Origin: Anoplopoma fimbria | Taxonomy: Eukaryota > Chordata > Actinopteri > Perciformes > Anoplopomatidae | Assembly: GCF_027596085.1 (NCBI RefSeq) | Contig: NC_072456.1 | Coordinates: 19,400,718-19,464,717, forward strand | Direction: 5' to 3' | DNA length: 64,000 nt | Shown: piece after piece, positions 1 to 12,536 of the stretch | Layout of the letters: each line of letters begins with the position of its first letter | How positions within the stretch are numbered: the stretch's first letter is position 1 | The notes under the pieces: model-generated | What the model was told of the DNA's origin: nothing | Databases searched by the model: none | Seen by the model: the letters and a program-made list of their open reading frames with translations, nothing else | Made by a program: the position numbers and the translations under genes

Positions 1-1440
1 GAATACTTTCTTTCAGTCTCCTTCTGATGAAATAATTAAATCTGCAATCCTGTTGTATTTACAGTCACATGTAATGGCTTTGGCACAGAGCTTTGGAAAT
101 CAGCCAGTCATGCAAACTCTCCAGAGTCAAAGAATCAAGAGTTTCAGCGAGAGTTGTATTGTAAATTACACCTTATAACACAAATTGTCCTGTTTTAAGA
201 GGACAGATGAATGTGTCTTTTAGAAAGGCAGACTCCCTCCTTTTCTCCTCCTTGCTTGTAGGACAGGCTCCAACAGTACTTGAGCTCAAACAAATAGGCC
301 ATTCACGCCGAGCAGCGAAGGACTGCGTGCTTGTCCGCCTGTTGCATCTTTAGTGAGTGAAGAAGCTCTGAACAGGAACCACCACTTCCTGCTTTGCAAA
401 TGTCTTCTGCTGCTCCTGTATCTGCCATGCTTGATTACAACCACCTATCAAGGGACATGGACATTTTATCCACGCTCAAATAATAATCTATATATGAACA
501 ACCATTAATGATTGATGATAAGACAGAAAGGGGTCAACTCTTATCATGTTGGTGGCAAGGTTATTTGAAGGGCTGTGTCTCAGCAACAGTGTCCAAAACC
601 TGGTAACTCAGATGGTGTCTCAAGTGTTGGAATAAGAGCACTGCTGATTTATTCATGATTAGATTAAGGTTCGGGATTCAGGACAATGACTAGAAATTTT
701 TTTATGGTGAAGGAAATGTACTTTCAATCTGGTTTTACCAGCTCTCCTGAATATTTAGGTATCAAATAATATTTAATCTACTGATAATTGATTAAACCTA
801 TTTTTCTTTTTTTCAATTTAAATTTCAAATTTCAAAATCAAGTTGTGCAGCTATAGCTGCAATAAATTTACCAGATTTAGTGGCATTGTGATGTTTACAA
901 TCAGCATATTTTATTGGGCACGGCTACTACTGAGCAGAATGACATTCCTGTACATACTGAATGTTTCTATTGTAATTTATGATGATATGATGACAAGCAA
1001 CTAAAAAAACCCATCCCATTTTGTGTCTATTTATTTTTGTCATTTGTGCACCACAATCAGAATCACAAAATACAACGTGTACTGTACAAAGAGGTATTAT
1101 TTACAGAACAAAGAGATACTGCTTGCTTGCAAATCATTGCACTCTTTGTGCTCATATGTGTGATCTAATCCTCTAGATACAGTTAAGTCATTTAATCTTG
1201 TCGATGTGCAAGGCAATGGTAGCCAGGGACAAGAAGACAGTGGGTATAGGAGTATAGACATCATATTCAACTGGAAATAAAGATGTGTTCAATTCATGAG
1301 CAACAGACTCTCAAAAGAGTTGGCGATCACTAAATATTTCTAGGCCAGTACTGGTAATAGCATAACCTGCCTAAAATTGCAAACACAAAGACTCATTTAT
1401 CGATTTTTAGCTCTGTGTTTATGTTTCAGCAAAACGGCAA
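1..1440. other. Upstream non-coding DNA, nothing recognised
   Basis: This stretch is AT-rich and has no reading frame, splice-flanked exon or repeat that I recognise. It lies upstream of the rnf11 promoter region. I see no tRNA or other RNA gene in it. Confidence 0.5.
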
Positions 1441-1456
1441 CGTGATCCCGAATCTG

Positions 1457-1525
1457 ATTGGTCGCCAACGAGAGCTGGCTGGATGTAGCCGAACGCTCAT
1501 TGGTTGGGTTTTTAAGGGGCGGGGC
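1457..1525 (+). promoter_or_regulatory. rnf11: Candidate rnf11 promoter: two CCAAT boxes and a GC box
   Basis: Two inverted CCAAT boxes (ATTGG, near 1457 and 1499) are followed by a GC box (GGGGCGGGGC, 1516-1525). The sequence turns GC/CpG-richer here than on either side, and no convincing TATA box follows. This is the usual layout of a housekeeping vertebrate promoter. The rnf11 start codon lies about 450 bp downstream. The transcription start is inferred, not seen; an ETS-like ACAGGAAGT on the minus strand near 1690 suggests the region could fire in both directions. Confidence 0.5.
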
Positions 1526-1809
1526 TTCGTGTTGCTACATCGCCACCTTTTGTCGTTCTCCAGCAGATGAGTAACTGGAAAGTCCGTGACATCTAAGAGG
1601 GCTTCAGGAAATCCGCGTTGAGGTTTGTGTCCTTTAAAAGGAAGGATATTAGCCATTTCTTCGTCTCGCTTCCAGGTTGGATACAACTTCCTGTCAGGTT
1701 GTCTCGGCCGTGAAATTTAAGCAAAACCGAGTAGATGCTCCCGAGTGCTAGCTCTTTGTGCAAGCTAGCTCTTTGTGTGGCTAACTGCTAAGCTAGCTGA
1801 GGTAACGCT

Positions 1810-1927
1810 ATGTTGTTGTTGTTGTTGTTGAGCTGAGCAGCCCTCCCGCCGTCTGGGAGAGCGGATCCATCAGCTGTGTATGGAGAAACGCCTTCTCTCC
1901 TCTGCTGACAGCGTCCGTGAAGGTTAG
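1810..1927 (+). promoter_or_regulatory. rnf11: Two upstream ORFs in the presumed rnf11 5' UTR
   Basis: An ATG at 1810 opens into six TTG codons, then AGC and a stop at 1834-1836 (peptide M-L6-S). A second ATG at 1880 encodes 15 residues ending at 1927. Both end before the rnf11 ATG at 1974, so if the 5' UTR includes them they could lower translation or allow reinitiation. The first one is made by a (TTG)n microsatellite. Whether both lie in the mature transcript is unknown. Confidence 0.4.
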
Positions 1928-1973
1928 CAAAGCGACAGCCGGAGAGGGGAGAGTTTGACCGAAGAGGGAGGAG

Positions 1974-2096
1974 ATGGGAAACTGTCTGAAATCTCCCACC
2001 TCGGATGATATTTCTCTGCTACATGAATCCCAGTCGGACCGGGCCAGCTACGGGGACGGTGCTGACCTCGACCAGGAGCCCCCGCCCCCATATCAG
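1974..2096 (+). CDS. rnf11: rnf11 coding exon 1
   Basis: It encodes residues 1-41, from MGNCLK to PPPPYQ, and ends in phase 0 at CAG|GTAACT. The ATG sits in an AGATGG context and is the only in-frame start consistent with the myristoylation signal. Confidence 0.96.
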
Positions 2097-5000
2097 GTAA
2101 CTTTAACTGCACCACAACATGACCATTCATAACATATGTGAAGTTCAGATGATGTCAGCACGTCTGGCCCCAGTAAGGCTCTGCTTTCTGTAGCTGATAC
2201 CAACAACAAAAAGGGGACACCAAGGTGTTTGACAAAGACCTACTCTCCTGGCCTGCAACCCAGCCAACTCACCCCGCCATGGCTTTGATACTAATCCTCT
2301 TTGTTTTATCCCAAGGTCCTGTCTTTGTCTACCATTCCCCTGTAGTCATGTCATGATTAATCCAGCATGATGTCATAATGTGTAATACTTCACATTCAAA
2401 CACACTGAACCATGTCGTTTTGGGCTCACATGGAATGGGGATGAACAAAGACCTGCAGTTCAATTCAACAGTATGAACTGTAGTTTATTTTTTAATTGTA
2501 CATAAAGAATGGTAGGTTATTAAAATAGTGGCTGTCATAACTTTCCCCAGCTGCTTCTTTGTCTGATCATCTTCGGGTCAGCAGCTTGTTTGTCTGGTGT
2601 CGTTATTTCCTGAATTAGACCATCTGCAAACAGAGCTGACCATGTGTAGCCATAAATATGATTCACAGTGTTACCTTTCACTTGTGTGTTTTTTTTTTTC
2701 CTCTGTTGAGAGGCGGCTGGTATGAGTTATGTAAGGCCTTGGCAGTTGTCCTGTTACTAGGTTAAGCCAGGCCTTATCTGTAGATCTAACAGAAGTGTTT
2801 TGCAACACGGGAATCGGAAGGTGGTTTCTGGTCATGAGAGCTTTTACTGTAGAAAACTACTTAAACTATTGGGGAACATGATGGGGAAAATTTGCACCGC
2901 TGTCTCAGTCTATTCTCATCTATCATTTGAACCGCAACATTTTAAAAACGTTCATCATTTTTTAACTGGATTCTAAAATGCTTGACTTTGTATTTATAAA
3001 TAGATACTAAGACAAATAGGTGTTAATATGTCAGATAGATTTGTTAAAATGTCATGAACAGATTATTCATTTCCCTTCTTAGATCTAATTCACTCTCGCC
3101 ATGACCAGGAAATCTCCGGCTGTTGGCTCTATGGTATTTTTTGGTTCCTTAAGTCTGTCTTAAATGCACATCAAGAGGACGTTGAAGATGGAAGAAAATC
3201 ATTTCTGATAATGCACCGTAATGGCCAAAAATTTTGGCCATTACGTTTCCAATTTCTAGTCTCATCAGTATGTTACTTTTTGGTTTTAAAGTAGCACATG
3301 GGTATCACATACTAGATTGACATCTCTTACTGGTTGAAAACTCACACGTTAGGCCTTTAGACAAGGATCAGCTTCTTACCCCAGTTTGTGCCTCTCATGT
3401 ATTAGCATTCATTTGGGTCACATAGGTAACCGCTTGTTTCTCTAAACAGAAGGTTGATTGAAAACACATTTTTGCTGTATTTTCAAAACCCTTGAAGACT
3501 CAAATTGCAAATTATTTTGTCCTCTGCATGATTAGAAAATATTTTTAAACCCAAATGCGTGCTTATAATTTAGAGAGGAACAAACTGAGGTTAAAGCAGT
3601 GCATGCAAACTTAAAATATTCTGGTAACATTTCATGATCTCATTCTTAATCTTTGTCATTTATTATCAGTGGAACACAACAGACGCCTGCATCAGAGTCA
3701 AACAAAGATAATATCTGAACGGGGCCAGGAGTCCTTGGTATGGTTCCATCTCCAGGATGCTACGATTAAGTCATGTCTGGCATACAACAGTGTGTAATTA
3801 GGCCAAAGCAGCCAGCTCTGGTATCATAGGAGTGATGGCGTAATAAACAACACAAACATTGCTTAGTTTCTTTGGAAGAGCTCTAGCTAAGCTTTCACTT
3901 GGGTTGAGAAAATCTGTGAGTAGTTTGTTTGTATGGACAGTTTCACAAGAGGGTAAGCGCACTAGTTAAAACCTACTTATAAAGGGCTCTTTCAGACCTG
4001 CCAGCTCTTTTCTCCCTGGTGACCACAGTAATCGGCACCTTCACCATCTGAACCCAGCCTGAGAACACAGCACACATTTTTTGTGTGCTTGCAGTTGAGA
4101 TTAACACACTTTGGAAGTGCTGCTTGTGTTAATAAAATGGACTAAAGGCTCCACTATACTCGACCTGAAAGTGAATTTGGTGTTTTCTTAAAAGCTGTCG
4201 AGTATGGACCTGGGTGTTAAAGGCCAGGGTTCTCACTTTGATGGTGATCTCTCCTTCATACCGGAGGGCGAGGTTTACTACTCATGGTGAAAAACATGAT
4301 GCCAGAAATCCCATCTGTGACGTCCAAGACAAAGATGAGTTGTGGCTGGGCTTTAGCTACAGAAAATGAATGTATTTCAAAAGGTTTCTTTCGGAAGAGT
4401 TGTGAATTTAATCCTATTCTGATGCATGGACAGTTCATGCTCAAAAATCCTCCAATGAGGCCGAATTGAAGCAATTCTGCAAGGAAGAGTGAGCCAAAAT
4501 TCCTCCACAGCGATGTGAAAGACTGATGTCCACTAATCAGATGGCACAATCAGTTATTTAGATTAGGGGGTCCATTTCTTTTTTCCCCATAAGTGATATA
4601 GGTTTATTGTTTATTAACTGTATCCGCATTAGCTGACATCTTGGCGGCTGCTGATCTTCCTGGGGTCCATGGAAAGGACAAAACATAATACATGACATAA
4701 AAAAAACAAAAAGTTAAAACTGTACAGTCAGAATAGTTAAAATAGTACAATCAGATACAAGTACAGTCAGAGACTAGGATGTATAGTATCAGAGTGATAT
4801 AGGTGTTGGATAACTTTAAGGAACAGCAGCAAGCTAGATTCTTGGGAATTCAGGGAGTGAATTTCATTCAAATATGTATTCAGTGCAGGTAGAATAGTTC
4901 AACTCTTCAGAAGCTCACCCTGAGGGTTCCGAACGTCTGCTGCTACTTGAGTTTGTCTGTCACGTTGACGTCGATCACACCATGTTTCCTGATATGTGCA

Positions 5001-6064
5001 ACCTTTAAAAAATCCACATGGTCTGAGCCATATATGAGAGTCAGTGGAGGTTGGAAATATATATATTTTTAATTACAACTGTCTAGCTTAGTAATTGCTT
5101 ACAGATACAAAGGGCCACACCTTTTTATTCTTTGACCCCCTCATTCTACAGAGGCAATGGCATAATGTAACAGGTACTGCAGTAAAACAGGGTTTAAAAG
5201 GGAACATTGCAGTCCATGTAGTCATTGTCTGCATAGACTGGGTGGAAGGGTGCATGAATGGATGTTGAAAGCTAAGACTTAAAGTGGATGAGATCAGCTA
5301 TGAGCCAACCACTTAGGTTAGTGGGCCATTTAATGTCTTGTCAAAATGAGTGAGTGTGTGTGTGTGAGTGTGTGAGTTTGTGTTTGTTTCCTATCAACTG
5401 GGGAGGCTTCACAGCAGAGGGAGGTGCCGTTCTGTTTGTGCTCCTAATACTGTTTATGGTTGCAGTTGTGAAGTGTGTGTGTGCCTGTGTGTTGCTTCAA
5501 CACGTTGTGTGTGGTGATTTGGAAAGCAGCTGGTAAGACGAGTGCTGACTCATCGCTGTGGGACCGGGCTGTGGGAGATAAGGCCCCCCCTGTGTGTTGG
5601 CATTTGAGAGGGAGAGAGTTGGTGAGTGTGTGTTTATGTGTGTGTGTGTGTGTGTGTTGTGTGTGTGTGTCTATGCCCGCCCCCTGGTATTGCTTGTAAT
5701 GCCTCTGTCACAGGTCTCATAGATGCGAGCTGTGACAGGAGTTTTCATTGATCACATTCAGTTTTGCACAAAGGCCTTTTATACTGCTGTGACGTCTAGC
5801 TTCACGGCCAAACCTCATTGGCTGGAACACCTTGCAGACTTTAAAAGATTAGTCAGGCTTGTGTGTGTATGCATGTAGCTGAACTTGGGTCTTTCTCAAA
5901 TACACTTCGGCTTTTTTCCCCACTGTTTCTCTCACTTTTTGTGTGAACATGAGGCCTAGAGGGAGAGAAATGATTTAAAACATGTCAAATAAGCTCCTGC
6001 TGCTCTGCAGAAAAAACAGGGCCGAATCATCGTTCAGATGGTGGAGTAGACCAGGGGGCACGCA

Positions 6065-6116
<52 letters not shown>

Positions 6117-9100
6117 GACTGTACTGGATACACACACAATTGAAACGCACAGATTCTGTCAACCACCTGCCTTGCTGTCGAGATGAAAAGGGCCTGCAGT
6201 CAGCAGTTTGGTTTGAGCTCAGCCAACTTGGTCAGATGAAATGGGGGGGGGAGGAGTTTGCTTTAGAGGTTGTTTATAATTAGCTGTCAAACCTGGAGTG
6301 TTGACGTGGGAGAGAGCAGCAGATGGGAAGAACCGACTGAGACTCTGCTTTCCAGCTTCCAAGCAGACTTTTGGCATGAATGCAAAAGTTCAACCACTAT
6401 AGAATCCGTCTTCTGGCTGCGAAGGAGCCGATAAGCCGTTTGTATGAGTGACGCATACATTAATAATTTGGTAACCATGGTAACACATATTGCCATCAGC
6501 ACAAAAGGTTATAGCCAAATAGGCATCACAAAACAAAACAATCTTTATTGACCAATATAGAAAATTTGCTTACCCAACCTACACTTGTAATGAGCTTTAT
6601 AAAAAAATATATTTTTTAATTTTTGATACTGTGGTCTGCAGCCTGTCTTATTGTGGTGCATAAGGTCTTTTCTGTTTTCTGTTCTAAGGTAGAGGGATTT
6701 TAGCCCAACTCCAAACCTGGAGGACCAGGGCAATAACATTTATTTAATTATTTTACACTTTAGCTGGTCTCTACACTTTTGACCTGTTTGGCATTCTTGT
6801 AGGTTATTCTACAATCAGGGAAGGCCGGAAAAGAACGTGGCTTCCTCACTGTGTTCAGATAACAGTAATGTATCAGGCAGTTGAGTACAACTTTGATGTA
6901 ACTGACGTCACCAAAGACACGATTAAGTCAATTAAATCATAAATAGTGTGCTTATAATTATATTTGAGCCTTTTAAGGCAGTGATACGCCCTTATCGGAG
7001 AGCCCCGTGTGACAGATTTCCTGCAGTCTTGCCCTAATATGGTAGCAGAAACATTGGGAGTGTGGAGGAGGTTGTGCTGACAAACAAGCCATTGTACAGC
7101 CGTTCAGTGACATGGTCTGTGGGCTTTGGGTGACACACAGCCACATAAGGGTTTCTGTTCCTGAGCACACGCACCACAATGACCAGGACTCGAATGACTC
7201 CTTTTGTCTCCACGACTCCCTCTCATATTTTAGTTCTCGTTTTCCTTCGAATGGCAGTTGGCTCATATGATCAAGTTGGTTTTGGTCATTATATTACAGT
7301 AATATAACGAAGTGAAAGGCTGTTATTAAGGGTCTGTATAATGTTGTCCAGACTCCCATGATGCTTGTTTTGATTGGCTGATGCTCCTCTGGCATGATAA
7401 GCTTGTAAATAGTGGTAAAATAAAAAATATAAGATTGCTGTTTATTATTTAACTCATTTTGTTTCCCTTAAATGCACTTATCCACCAAGATTAGTTAATT
7501 ATGTTCATGTTACTCATGTGTTATGCGTAAATAAAGGGCCATACACATACTGTTATCGCCAGACTGTCCCGCGTAGCAGTTAACACACATCCTCTGATGC
7601 TAAAGTCCATTCTTCTCCTCCTCCCATTGTTGACATTGTTGCCTTTATGCATGTCTGTGATCAACAGAGTGCATGCTCGCCTGTATTGTTGGCAGGTGTC
7701 TGCAGGTCTAGTTCAAAGATTTAGTTTCTCTGCAGTCACTAGAACGAGAGCTACGATTTCACAGCCTGCTAACGCTTCATGGATCTGGTGTTTCTTCCCT
7801 TTAAGTGCATATTGAGACTGCTTAGGTTGCACTAAAGATAAAGCAACAACTGGCAAGCAAGATATGGTTGAGGTTTGGAAGATTTGCAGACAGATTTGAG
7901 AGAAGTGCACTTTTTGTACTTGTAATGTCTCATCACTAAGCTGCTCTAACACCATGTGTTATGAACGGAAATTTAGCCCAGTCATCAGCATGCCGCCTGT
8001 CTGCAACCCCTTTCCCACATCCCCATATACATTTCTACTGTAGCAGTCTGCCAGCTCAAATTCAAGAGCTTTCAAGCTTAAGCTGAAATAAAGCAGTAAT
8101 ATTTCCAGAATACAAGAGCATGCAACAGTTGTTTTTTGTTTTTTTTTGCATGTTACAGTTGTCCGTAGCCATCAAGATGACCCAATCTCTGGAAGAACAG
8201 GAGGAAAACGATAGAAAGCATTCTTGTGATGCTTTTAGTGATCATCCCTCCAAATCTATACTTGTTTTGTCCAGCGGGGGAGACATTTAATTGTAAAACA
8301 AGTTTAAAAATCAGTTTTGCAGTCTGTGAGAGTATTCAGAACTACTCTACTGTTTTGTCAATTTCCAACACGTTGCTGTTCTCCTATGAGTACAAAAACT
8401 TTTGAATTTGTCTTGAGCAGTCACTTAACTTGGTGACCATAACAATGGAATAAGAGTAGAACGGACATTCCCTTTCAAATCAACTTAATAGGATTGGCAG
8501 AGCGGAAGTCATGTATATGTGTACCGTTGCCTTAAAGAGGGTGTATTTGTGAGTTCACAGTACTACAGGACACACCTACTACATTACACAAGCTGGAAAC
8601 TGTCACAGCTCAGTAAGGTTTTGACAACAAAACTTTTAGGTGACAAAACTACCCGGTAAGGTTCAGGCGCAATAACTTCTTTGTTAGGTTGAAGCACAAA
8701 AACTACTTGGTTAGGTTTAGAAAAATATGTTAAAATAAGTACATTAATCACAGAAGTTATCTCAGGGGGTGTTTTGTGTAGCCTGCAAGACTGCAGAAGA
8801 CCCTTCTTGTTTTTATTGCAAAGAACATATGCCGGCGTGAGATGTAACAAAACAGTGTTGGTGTCTAGTGTCTGGTAGTATCACCACGCTGACTATGCCT
8901 TTTGTAATTAAAAAAGAAACTATGAATTGGCTTTAACAGACGTTGATGCGGCTCTTTGACTACCTCCACTGACAGCCAAGCGGCGGTTCAACATTGACAC
9001 ACTGTATGTGTCATACAATGTATGTGGTCAACTAACATAATCACCATATTTCTCATGAACTAGTCAAATGAACACGGCAAACTATCTGTGTGTGAATACC

Positions 9101-12100
9101 AAAACACAGCACCACTAAATAATTGAACTGGTGATGTAGCAGGATAAAGGGGCTTTTGTCTTTCTAAACCACATCCTTAACATGGTCACACACACTCATT
9201 TACATTAAAGCAATTTGTGAAAACTGGGCTATGTGTGTGTATGTGTTCTTTAAGACGAAGCTGTGGTCTGTTTGCTTTGTGCCTCAAGCATTTATTTCCC
9301 CACGCTTGTTTTTTCTGAATTTCAACTAGTGATGGTTGATGGGGGACCTCCCCCTTTCCATCTATCCATTTTCACTTTCGCACTCTTCGCATCTGCTCTA
9401 TTTCCTTGTTGTCTACGATCTTCACCTACTTACCCGTTCACCATTGGCCGTCTGGGCCTGGCAGACTTTCTGCTGCTGTGTTCCCGGCTCAGCAGCCAAC
9501 AGCATTACTTGTCAGAGGGAGCCAGGGTCTGTTCTTTGGCAAAACCAACTCAGTCCCCCACCCTCCCCTCCTCCCTCTCTCACCCTCTATCGCTATGATT
9601 ATTGTCCCTCTGGTCAACCTGAGGTGGAATAATGAGCAGTTGTCACAGCCCAGCTGACACGCCGTGTGTGAAGGGAGATACTGCTGACCATGGCACAGTT
9701 AACTGCCCTAACACACACAGAGTACAGCTGGTGCCCCACTCTGAGGCCCTGTCTGTAGCTTTCATCTCTGCTGTCTGGCTGCCGTCTCTTTTCTGACTGG
9801 GGCGAAAGGAGAGGCTGTCAGGGGAACAGCAGAAAGCCTCACCTACTAAAGTTATGCAAACTCTTGCCTAAAAATGCTGCGGTGTTGGCTTGCTTGATCA
9901 TCATTGTTCTGCATGCTGTCCATGAAAACCCTTCACTTAAAAAGATAGCTTTTGACGACTACTTAATATTTTTGAATGGCCTTCTATGCTCTATGGGGTA
10001 TAGAAAGCACTATTAACAAATAGACGTTATGTTGTATGCATGGGGAGTTTGAAAAAAAAAAAGGGGAAATATTGTACATCGAGAACATATTGCTGTAAAA
10101 TGGCTCAACCAGACTGACCACTAAAAGGGCAGAAGGAGACAAAGATACCTCTGAGCAACAGTTAAATAAGAACATGAGAAAACACCCGTCATTGAAATGT
10201 ATTGAAGCCCTCTCACAACCGTACCATTCAACCAGAATGAAAGAAGAAAATAGAGCGCGACCTAACACGCAGGGATTAGCGCAGCAGTTACTGTAATGTT
10301 TATATCAGAAACACAATCATACATGTTTGGTTTTTTTTGTTAAAGGGTGCAGATAGGTTTATCTCCTGCTAAGGCCGGCCTCATCTCCAGCACCATTCAT
10401 TCAAGTACATGGTGCTTCTCTAGAGTGTGTATATACTGGTAGTTAGCAATAGAGCTCACATAATGGCATTAGAGACTCGGATTAATCCACGACCAGGCTG
10501 TTAGATCATTTCAGGTGCCTGCCATGAAGGTTTGGTATGCTGTAGGAGGAGGAGAAGAGAATGCGTGGGGTCACACAAGGAGATGAGGAACTAGTACTCT
10601 TGACGGGAAGGAAGGAAGACGCACAATTATAGACCGCAAACTGTGAGAGTTGAGTGAATAGAAAGTTTTGTTTAAGGAGGAGGAAGATACTTAGAAGCGT
10701 AGGTAGCGTACAAGACAGGAAAACTAAATGCATGTTCCTGTTCTCGCCTGAATTTATGGAAACTGTTTTCTACCATATGTTTTAGCCTTCAAATGATTCT
10801 ACTTTTTCAATTACAAGGATATAAAGGAGGACCACACTAGGTAAAACAGATAAAACTGTAATTTCCATACGGGAAATTATGTTAGCTCATCTTTGACAGT
10901 TCTGGGATTTATAATATAAAAGGGTTTGACAATAAATATGTCTTTAGGGGAAAAAACTCTTAATTTAAGGCTGCAACTATCAGTTATTTTCACTATTGGT
11001 TGGTTTACAGGCCAGACCGTTTTCTCTATTATATGTCAGAAAATGTCTGTGAAAGCAGTCCAAAACCCCAAAATACTCAGTTAAAGTCATGTCAGAATCT
11101 TTCAGTTCTATTTTCTAATGTTCCAGTTTTAGGTCTAATTGTTTATATTTTTCTTTTTTTGTGCAATTCTTTAAGAATCTTAAATGTTAAAGCAAAATTA
11201 CAGTAATATTATCCAGAAACATTTTCTTGTTATATTTTCTCACAAGATTTGGCGACTTTGGATGCTAGCTTCTTTCATGGGATCAGACGTGGCAACACTA
11301 AGCTGCGTTTTTAGGCTGAATAATTAAAACGATGTTGCTTACTCGTTTGTTTCTCAAGATTACCAACCCTAGCTTTAATACTCAAGCTGGACTTGATATA
11401 CTTAGTCAATTGTCACTTTTTTTTTTTTTCAATTTACTCATTACAGTCTGATACTGAAAGGCCGTTTGTCATTTTGATTTGATGTTACTTTCATTGCACT
11501 CGTTCTCATGTGGTTTTGGGCACCGATATGTGCAAGAATGCTGACAGACATAATGAAAGACTTTTGGCTGCTTTGAAGTTTTTTTCACGCCGGCATGAAC
11601 TTAGGACACTTTGAACACATATTTCCTGCTATGGGGTTTTTTTCACGCCGGCATGAATTTAGGAGACTTTGAACACATATTTCCTGCTTTAGTGACTTCA
11701 CAGGTATTTATTTATTATTATTTATTTACTTATTTATTTGTGGTTGACTCCCAGTAGAACCACTTTAGCAGAGCTCATCTTCCATTACACTTTATTGTAG
11801 ACTTCAGATTGAAAACATTTCTTACCCTCAACCGAGTCAGGCGATAGCAACCATGGAGCTGTCTGTTGCAGCTGCTGTTTGGACAAGTCATGGGGAAACA
11901 CTACCATCTACTGTCTGTGATCATAATCCCACAACATGCACATAAATGTTGGTGGCTTGTAATTAATCATTGATTGTATCAGTTATTGACAATAGTTATT
12001 AGTTTCCGTCTTGCAGGCCTTCTTTTTCAGAGGGATAGTTACATATTAAAACTAATAACGTTTGTTGGATTGTGAAACTGTAACAGTCAACTGATACCTC

Positions 12101-12505
12101 CATTGTGTAGTGTGCCAAAGTGAAGTTTGCCCTTCAGAGTGAGGGATTAACATATTAATGCTTTCCAGTATTGTACTGGCAGGTGGTGACATTATTATAA
12201 GCGCTCATGTCCCAGTTCATAGAACGTGTGGAAGTGGTGAGAGATTTTTGAAACGAGAATATACGTTTTATTGCAGCTTGTCTACAATGTCAAAATATTT
12301 CCTGCCACAAACCAGACCACCAGCCAACTCTTATTATTCAGAAGTATACACTTGACTATGACTGTCCTGGAGCTGTAGCGTGAAAGCAGCAGAACAATAT
12401 AAATAATTGTCTGCATGAGGTTGTAAGTAATTGTGACTTATGAATTTTCGCTCTGTAAATCCTCCCCACATGACAGTTATTTAGTCTGACCTTCTTTTTT
12501 TTTCT

Positions 12506-12536
<31 letters not shown>

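Noticed and set aside
9263..9657. Three overlapping open frames in rnf11 intron 1
   Set aside because: Low-complexity Pro/Ser/Leu-rich translations of pyrimidine-rich DNA; no domain, no splice context.
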